Source of the DNA: Rhypophila decipiens
Taxonomy: Eukaryota > Ascomycota > Sordariomycetes > Sordariales > Naviculisporaceae
Length of the DNA stretch: 64,000 nt
Reading direction: 5' to 3'
Assembly (NCBI GenBank): GCA_033297075.1
Contig: MU858082.1
Coordinates: forward strand, 184,517-248,516
In this document: positions 57,081 to 64,000 of the stretch, in pieces
Numbering within the stretch: the first letter of the stretch is position 1
How the letters are laid out: each line of letters opens with the position of its first letter
The notes under the pieces: generated by a model
What the model was told of the DNA's origin: nothing
The model's input: only the letters and a program-made list of their open reading frames with translations
Database searches by the model: none
Made by a program: the position numbers and the translations under genes

Positions 57081-59758
57081 ATGGCTTCTTCTTCTGCACC
57101 CGTAAAGCCTTTGTCGGTTAGCGAGCAACTACAGCAGCTCAACGCGGCGCGCAAGATTGTGTTGGAGAACCCGACATACTATGATAGGATCGTGAAGGGA
57201 ATCTTGCCCATCATCGGGCCATCGTCGCCCGTCGAGCTGCGCAGATGGGGCGCCGACTTCCTGGCCGAATCACTAGGTACTCCTGCCCTTTCTACGAGGG
57301 ATAAGGAGAATTTGACCGTCTCCATCTTGGAGACTTTACGCTCGCTTGTGGAGAACCCGAACGAGGACCCCCTTGTGTTGAAGGCTAGTATCCTGGCCGC
57401 TGCGAGCGCCTATTCGGTCGTTGTGAGATGGATGTAAGTACCACTAGAACCGAGTTTGAGCCTTGTTCGTGACAGTCATGAGCAAAACTTGGGCCTGCGC
57501 CCAGGCTTGCCTTGCCATACGTGGCTTATGTTGTTATTCGGCTATGCTTGGTGATTGATGCGCATACCATAGTTATGGGCAAGGTCATCCCCAAGTTGTG
57601 CACTCTGGCTGTCAACTTTGTTCGCTCTTTGAGGTGCGTGGATGTTGGCTAACCTGACTGATGTTCGTGTAGTATCCATAACTCGTACCATATTGAGAGC
57701 TGGGAGCATATTATGGCCATCAAGTCTAGTATTCTACGGATATGGGATACCGCCGTGACTCCCGTCAAGATTTGCTGCATCAAGTTTGTCCAGCGAGTGG
57801 TGCTCGCCCAGACGGCGTCGAATGGCATAGGGCCAAATGTATGCACTCTGTCATTCCACGAGCATGATGGGAAGAAGCTGACACGATATAGTACAATGGT
57901 CTCGATGTCTCGCTCTCGATGATCCCTGCCGGTCATCCAGTCTTGGATCCACGCCTGTTGGAGGCCGAGGCAGCGGGTCTTCTGGACAGAATGCTCAGTG
58001 TGTTACAAGATAACAGCAGGTATGGACGCCTCGATCCCTCATACCATTGGATGACGGCCAGCTAACAGTTTCTGCCTGGCTTTCAGTGACGCTCTTCTTG
58101 TCGACGCAACTCTTAACCTCCTTTCCATCCTTATTCGTACCCGTCCCAGCACATCGAACAGAATAACGAATGTTGTGCTCAACTTTAACCCTCTCAAACT
58201 CGCCAACTCGCCCATGACACCGAGAAACAAAGTCTTGATACGGTCTATGGAGAAGACAACTCGAATGCTTCTTCTTCACCTGCTCAAACGGTACGCAGAT
58301 ATATCAGTGGCAACTCGGACGAGTGGTTGACTGACTGACCTTAACAGGGACCCGAACAACCAATTAACCCCACGCATCCAGCAACATATTGATCGACTTG
58401 TACGATCACGAGCAGAGATATTTGACGAAGCCAACCGGAAGCGGGCCCTCGTGGAACAACCTCAGGCTGGCCAAGGTGATGCTAAGAGACAGAAGGTCGA
58501 TGGAGCGGTCCCGCAGCTCCAGATACCGCCTTTAGCACCTGGACCACAAAGTCTTGCGGCGGTATTTACTCTAACACAAAATCTTGGCCTGCAGGCCTTT
58601 GATGTGACGCAGGTCCCCATTGGATTTGCGTCAAGAATCAGTGTTAGGACCTTGGCAGGTCTGGACCAGCAACTTTTGGACCAGGCCATCAATGTAGGGT
58701 TTTATCATCAATTCATTTCGATTAAAAGGCTAACGTTGATCTAGGGAATTCGTGGTCGATTGACTACCCTACAAACAACAGTGGTACCGATACAACCTCC
58801 CGTTATGAGCGCAGAGACATCGCCCCTCGGCGTAGAAGATGACGACGATGACTACGAACCGAACTTCTATGCCGCAGAAGACACCGAACAAATACTCAAC
58901 AAACTTGACACTGCCCCTCCCGATATCCCTCCGGAGCAAGCAGACGAAGAGAACACACTCGCGCCTCTCGGGCAGTTCCAGCTTCCACCTCCACCTCTCC
59001 TCGACCCGGACACAGCCAACAAGATTGGCCAGGTCACTGCCTCGCGTATCTTTGGGCCTTTGACTGTTCTCGAAGAACCTCCGGCGCGCAAACAACGGGC
59101 GGGTATCAACCGCCTGGCCGCCAGTACCTATGATCGCGATGCATGGCTCACCCTAATCACACGTCTCGCAACACGCAGTACGGCGGGGTTAGAGAGAAAC
59201 AGCGCCGTCAAAGAGGAGGAGCTTGATCAACCTCGCGTGGCTATAAATAACATGATCCGCGAGATGTTATACAACTATATCCTCGAAGACTGGCGCCGAC
59301 GTATAGAGATTGCCGTGGCATGGCTCTGCGAAGAGTGGTATAATGACCAGCTCACCAAGCGGAGTCAATTATCCGACGCGCCGCTCTACTACGAGACATG
59401 GGCCCTCCGCCTGGTGGATGGGTTTATTAGTTTTGCTACCGCACAGGACAAGGTCCTTACCCGATTTCTGGCCGAGATTCCCGAGCTCAGCCCGGCCTTG
59501 CTCGGCCGGTTGAAGAGTCTCTGCGGCGACCCGACCACGGTCCAGCTGGCTCTTACTACGTTGCTGTATATGGTCATGATGCGGCCGCCTGTGAAGGAGA
59601 TTGCGCTGGATACGGTTGCTGCTATCTGGTTGGAGTACGAGGATGCCAGGCCATTGGCGGCGAAGTATCTCGTCAAGTTTAGGCCGGGCTTTATCGAAGC
59701 CCAGAAGGCGCTTGCTGAGGGTGGGAATGGCAATGGCACACCGGCGGCCGCTACGTAG
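57081..59758 (+). CDS. PTA1: Pta1/symplekin subunit of the mRNA cleavage and polyadenylation factor
   Basis: Six exons: 57081-57433, 57673-57838, 57892-58019, 58087-58290, 58348-58693 and 58745-59758, 736 aa. The N-terminal HEAT-like region reads LNAARKIVLENPTYYDRIVK, RRWGADFLAESLGTPALS, IHNSYHIESWEHIMAIKSSI and CCIKFVQRVVLAQ. It continues with VLNFNPLKLANSPMTPRNKV, the family's most typical block. A linker with KRQKVDG follows. The C-terminal part has an acidic run (EDDDDDYEP) and helices LYNYILEDWRRRIEIAVAWL and CEEWYNDQL. Pta1 scaffolds CPF/CPSF and bridges Ssu72 and the 3'-end factors. The first intron (57434-57672, 239 nt) is long and contains an open, phase-compatible segment, so an additional exon cannot be excluded. 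Confidence 0.88.
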
Positions 59759-61934
59759 GCGTTTGAGGAAACAAGGAGGCGTCGCTGGTGATATGTGAGA
59801 ATGAGGTTCCATGGCACGAGTTATTTCCTCGTGGGGAACATGATAACATGATGAGATGGAGGAGATGGAAATCTCTGTCAAGGGTTGGTTTGCGCTGTCC
59901 TCGGTGGCTTGATTATGAGGAACGGGCATATTACTCTTGGTGTATTTTGTTGTACGGATCTTGGTTTTGTATGGATAGGGTAGCCTACATATCGGCGGGC
60001 AGGTTCAAAGAAAAAGCCAGGGAGACTAAGTACTGTATATTTTTCTCGGGTCTATAGATCTGATGTTTTGGAAGAAACACCAAGGGCGACTGAACCAAAA
60101 GCGAGATATTAGAAGCCAATAACAGACATTGCGGTTTGTTTGGTCCTTTTGCTAGGCGCTGATTCTTGTTTTTATTTTGGGATTGGGACCAACTGGAAAA
60201 GGGGCTTGAAGATCCTGCCAAGACATCCATAACCTTGGTATCCGTAGCAAGTCGGTCTCATAAGGGTCATGACATAGCCTGAATTAAACACTCGCTCTAT
60301 TCTAAGATCAGTCCGTTAATACGATAGTAAAAGCCGAAAAAGAAAAAAGAATAACTTTCGCGTACTAGGGAGACGCGACGCGTTAACTATACCCGGGATG
60401 TCGCATGAATGAGTAAATTGCGTATTTCTTATTCATTGGTCAGGGGTTAAATACGGCCATGGAGTAATGACAAGACCGGTCTGCGAGGGAAGATTTGATG
60501 AATATCGAATGAGTAGAAAAAGAAATAATAATAATATCATCCATCCTCTTACTCGACGTAAGGCCAAACTTGAAGGCCATGTCTCTCTTTTGTTGCGGGC
60601 GTTGGTCGTTTTAGTCACTTACACGGCGTTTTCAGGGGCGTTTATTATTAGAATAGGGACTTTCCGGGATGCTGTGAGCAGAAAAGACAAAACCAAGCTA
60701 TCAAGAAACCGTTGTGTTCTAATTTTCTTCTCGGCTTCTTCATGTCACAAGGATCTTTCCAGAACCATGGTAAGAAAGAAGCAGAGATTATCAGCGGACA
60801 ACTGGTGAACGAACGGCTGATGAACCAGAACCCAATTGCACACCATCTCCGTCCATCCCCAATATCAAGATCAGTTAATGCCCATGGTATTGGAGTCTCG
60901 GATGTCACCTGGAGAAAGATGAAATAAGAATTAATCTTCCCACTGTTCGATATAACTGGGAAGTTGAAAGCTTGAATGGTCAATATCACCCACCGCCAAT
61001 GGGACGAGGTGACCTGTCAGCCCCGAAACCCAGTTTCTTCAAGCACCTCATGAAATCTTCAATGAAACAGGTATCCCTGACCAAACATCCATCAGTACAG
61101 CTGGCGAGTTGGCTTCTCAATATAATGTAAGTTTACAGCGTTAAAGCACCGGCGTTCATTGTCGTCATATATACTTTGCCCCTTTCCGCGGACAACAATC
61201 ATCGTCATTTACCCCTTGTTGGCGACCGACGGGATTCCCAGCCGGGATATCCCATGGTTGCCATGACAGTAGGCTAAGTGGGTCTCGGGCTAAAACACAG
61301 TGGGTGGTAACGATCGTGCAGGGGGCATTGCGGCCAGGAGCCAACCATCTCACGGCGCATTTTCCATCCCGTGCCGCCTTACCACGCCCACTCCAAGGCA
61401 AAGGAACTGGGGGGTTGCTGTAAGAGTGCCGCGTCCCGAACCTATTTGTAAAGGCCATGGTTCACGGCCGGTCATGAGCCTCTCCAGTTCGCATGTAACG
61501 CACCCGCAAGTATTGTTGTCTTGACTTTTGCTCGTTCGAAAACCACCAGAAGACCGATCACAGATCGCAAGAAGAGTCGCCCGACGGATATCGTCGATCA
61601 GAATTCACGCCAAAGTCCTTCATTCCCGTTGCCGAGCCCACCAGCGATCAAGTGTAACTCGGTTGTAAGCTACTACAAAAATATCTTTATCTTATCAACA
61701 AGACCCAGAAGCCGTCACCCTTCCCGGAACTCTGTGCAACCACCAGGCCGTCGGGTTTTGTTTGGACCTCTAGGTTGCTCCCAGAGCGCATCATCTGAGA
61801 CGTGAAACCGTTGCTAGTCGCGCGCAGGAACCAGCCCAGCTGGCCGACGCTGCTGCATATAGACCTGCTGTAGCAACAAAGACGATATAATCGGGAAAGC
61901 AAAAACTCTCACGACATCAATCGTGCCACGAGAA
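59759..61934. other. Gene-free stretch between the Pta1 and She3-like genes
   Basis: About 2.2 kb without a recognisable gene. It includes the Pta1 3' UTR and the She3-like upstream region. No tRNA, inverted repeat or long convincing frame was seen. Confidence 0.5.
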
Positions 61935-63779
61935 ATGCGCAATCGACTTATCAAGACTCGACCTCACTCCACGAGCCATAATCCAGGTTTCTCAATACAC
62001 CAAGACGACCAACATCGCAGAAGTAGTATGTACCCTTCATCCCGTCTTAATTTTCGCATCGTGATTAGGACGGCGTTTGAAACAAAATCTCCCAACTGTT
62101 CCAGCACAAATCTCCAAACTCCTGCGGCGAAGGCTTTGTTTGTTTGATCGCGCAACCATATTAGCAAATTATTTCACTCTTCATGGATTACCTAGCAGAC
62201 CAAACCGCTTCTTAGCTTCCCCTGACCCCTTTTTATCCTTCTTGTTGTTCTCCATCAAGATCCGGGCTTGGGGTGCAGGTGTGCATTAGTGCGGATTCAG
62301 GATGAAAGTGCTAACTTGGATTCCCCGGTGAAAGACACAACTGTATCCGTCATCCCCACAACGGAAGCGGCGCAAGCCGCAACAAACGCAACCCCGGACT
62401 CAACACCGACAAAGATTAACGGCGTCTCGGTACCTGATCGCACGACACCGCATCGATCGACTTTGAGCCTTGCCTCCGAAGGCACAATCAATTCGGTCAT
62501 GTCCCGAAAAACCAACTGGACCCCCAATGGCAAATCTCAACCTACGTCCCCTACTGCATCATCATTACAAGTACCGACGCGAATGAACTCGACGATCCGT
62601 CCCGTGAGGAGCTTCGACGACAAACATAGAATATCGGACGATTCCAGCACCGACGGGACGCCGTCGAGGCATACTTCGGGAACCTCGGCCTTTTCAAGCT
62701 CCGTAAACAGCAACGTGAGCGTGTCCTCGTCCGTGTCACAATACACGCAACAACCAACTCAGAACGGAGGAAGAAAGTCGTCCTTCTCCGGCGGGAGGTT
62801 AAAACCCAGTTCTTCAATGCTCCGAGAAGCATCATCGCCGAGCCTGGAGCCACCCAGATCAACGATGATGGGCGGTGGGAGGTCTAGTTTTGAGATCCCA
62901 CAAAGAGAAAGCAGCGTAGGCGCGACCGCCGTACAACCACCCCAACATGCCTCAGCCGAACCTCCACCCGGAGGCGGCTTCAACTTGAGCGCAACCGAGG
63001 CGCATGTATCTAATGGATGGGATGCGACGGTCGGCAAAGCAGGGCTGGGCAAGACAGGGCGGGTAATCAACAAGCTGGTGACAGATAACGAGGCCTTGAA
63101 GCGAGATATACAAATCGAACGTCTGCGGGCCGAGGAATCCAAGCAGTCGGCGAGGTTACTGGAAGATAAATTAGAGAGGACGATATCCGACTATGAGAGC
63201 AGGTTATTAGAGGCAAACGTGACCAAGACGCTCCTAGCTAGGAAAGAGCGCCAAGTTGAGAGTTTACAGTCTACGGTCGAGCTCGAGCGGAGGAGAGCCG
63301 TGACGGCCGGCGAGCGCGAACGGACATGGAAGGAGGAGATGGAGAAGGCCCGCAGCGAGGCGAAAAGGCAGGTCGAAGAAGCGACCAACCACGCGGCGCT
63401 GATGGAGGGCCGCTACAACGCCATCAGCAGTCACTGGAGAGACCAAGGCGAGGAAGTCAAGCGGTCAATGACCAGGATGCGAGCCGAGGTAGCGGAGCTG
63501 CTGGAGCAGAGGAAGAAGGACGACGACCGGATCGAGACGCTACGGGAGCTGTGCGACCAGCAGGACGGGAATATCCGCGAGCTTAGGCAGCAGAAGGATG
63601 AGATCTCTGCGCAGTTTGAACGGTATAAAGGGGAGCAGGAGGAGGCGCTGAGGCTGATCAAGAAAAAGGCCCAGGAGCGGGAGGAAGAGCAAGAGCGGAC
63701 GCTGAGAGAGGCCAAGGAAGTGCTGGACAGGTTGAAGTGGGCGCTCAAGGTTAAGGAGACGGTGAATTGGGCTCAATAG
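61935..63779 (+). CDS. She3-like coiled-coil protein (SWI5-dependent HO expression protein 3 family)
   Basis: The main exon is 62290-63779. I propose a first exon 61935-62025 joined by a 264-nt intron (GTATGT to ATTAG), giving 526 aa. The 5' end is uncertain. The first 270 residues are Ser/Thr/Pro-rich and disordered. A long coiled coil then runs to the C-terminus: GKTGRVINKLVTDNEALKRD, then ANVTKTLLARKERQVESLQS, NAISSHWRDQGEEVK, LRELCDQQDGNIRELRQQKD and LDRLKWALKVKETVNWAQ. These blocks are those of fungal She3-like proteins. Yeast She3 is an RNA-binding adaptor that links mRNAs to the myosin Myo4. In filamentous fungi the role is not settled. The proposed splice creates an ATG codon across the junction (A|TG), a possible alternative start. 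Confidence 0.8.
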
Positions 63780-64000
63780 TGGTGAGTATATTTTTGTTTT
63801 CTTTCTTTGGGTTCTTTTGCATCTCATCGGACTACCTACCTACCTTGAATCACAAGGACTGTGGATACAGAGATACAGATTTTCGGGGGGGGGGGGGGGG
63901 GGGGCCGGGGTTTTGTTTTGTGTTTAATTTAAAAATCCAAAATGAGACCAGTTTTCACAGCCCGGCCAAAAGACCCTAACTAAACCACCTGAGTTTTTTT
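63780..64000. other. 3' flank of the She3-like gene
   Basis: It holds the presumed 3' UTR, an ACCTACCTACCTT motif near 63831 and a 20-base G run. No gene is visible to the window end. Confidence 0.5.
63885..63904. repeat. Poly-G tract, 20 nt
   Basis: An uninterrupted G run in noncoding DNA, followed by CC and another GGGG. It is the longest of the three G:C homopolymers here. Confidence 0.95.

Overview
The window looks like nuclear DNA of a filamentous ascomycete, most likely a Sordariomycete. Genes are broken by short introns (mostly 50-90 nt) with GTAAGT-type donors, CTAAC-like branch sites and CAG/TAG acceptors. Gene-free stretches are long, and the recognisable proteins (CreB-type deubiquitinase, COA3, She3-like protein, NOP12, Dep1/Sds3, Pta1, a fungal GPI protein) match Pezizomycotina orthologues as I know them. 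I see no bacterial, viral or plasmid signature and no CRISPR. No intact canonical tRNA or rRNA gene was found.

Layout. 0-10 kb: a single-pass membrane protein and a peroxisomal fatty-acyl ABC half-transporter, both on the minus strand, then a 3.8 kb gene-free divergent region. 10-22 kb: a Psr-type phosphatase, Sec61 beta and a CreB-like ubiquitin protease, all on the plus strand, with 2-4.5 kb spacers. 22.9-28.5 kb: three minus-strand genes, an aldo-keto reductase, tubulin cofactor E and a peroxisomal hydratase-2-type protein. 29.7-38 kb: an unrecognised MGSC-starting basic protein, an unrecognised probably mitochondrial protein, a MITE-like inverted-repeat element in that gene's upstream region, and a PI-PLC-X protein. 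38-46 kb: an accessory-looking stretch with a Pol III/SINE-like unit, a possible gene remnant, and two secretory-pathway proteins (NTF2-like, Kre9/KNH GPI type). 46.7-64 kb: housekeeping genes, alpha-tubulin, NOP12, Dep1/Sds3, COA3, Pta1/symplekin and a She3-like coiled-coil protein.

Functional links. The ABC transporter (acyl-CoA import) and the hydratase with a C-terminal NKL could both serve peroxisomal beta-oxidation. Tubulin cofactor E and alpha-tubulin are client and chaperone but lie 20 kb apart. The rest is a normal mix without a biosynthetic or defence cluster. NOP12/Dep1 and COA3/Pta1 are divergent pairs that share upstream regions.

The most unusual features are the 290-bp inverted-repeat element at 34.4-34.7 kb, the box A/box B/hairpin/T-run unit at 39.3-39.5 kb, the H-loop substitution in the ABC transporter, and a series of very small coding exons (3, 8, 11, 12 and 14 nt). 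All exon boundaries were read by eye from splice motifs and reading phase, so they are models, not transcript-supported facts.
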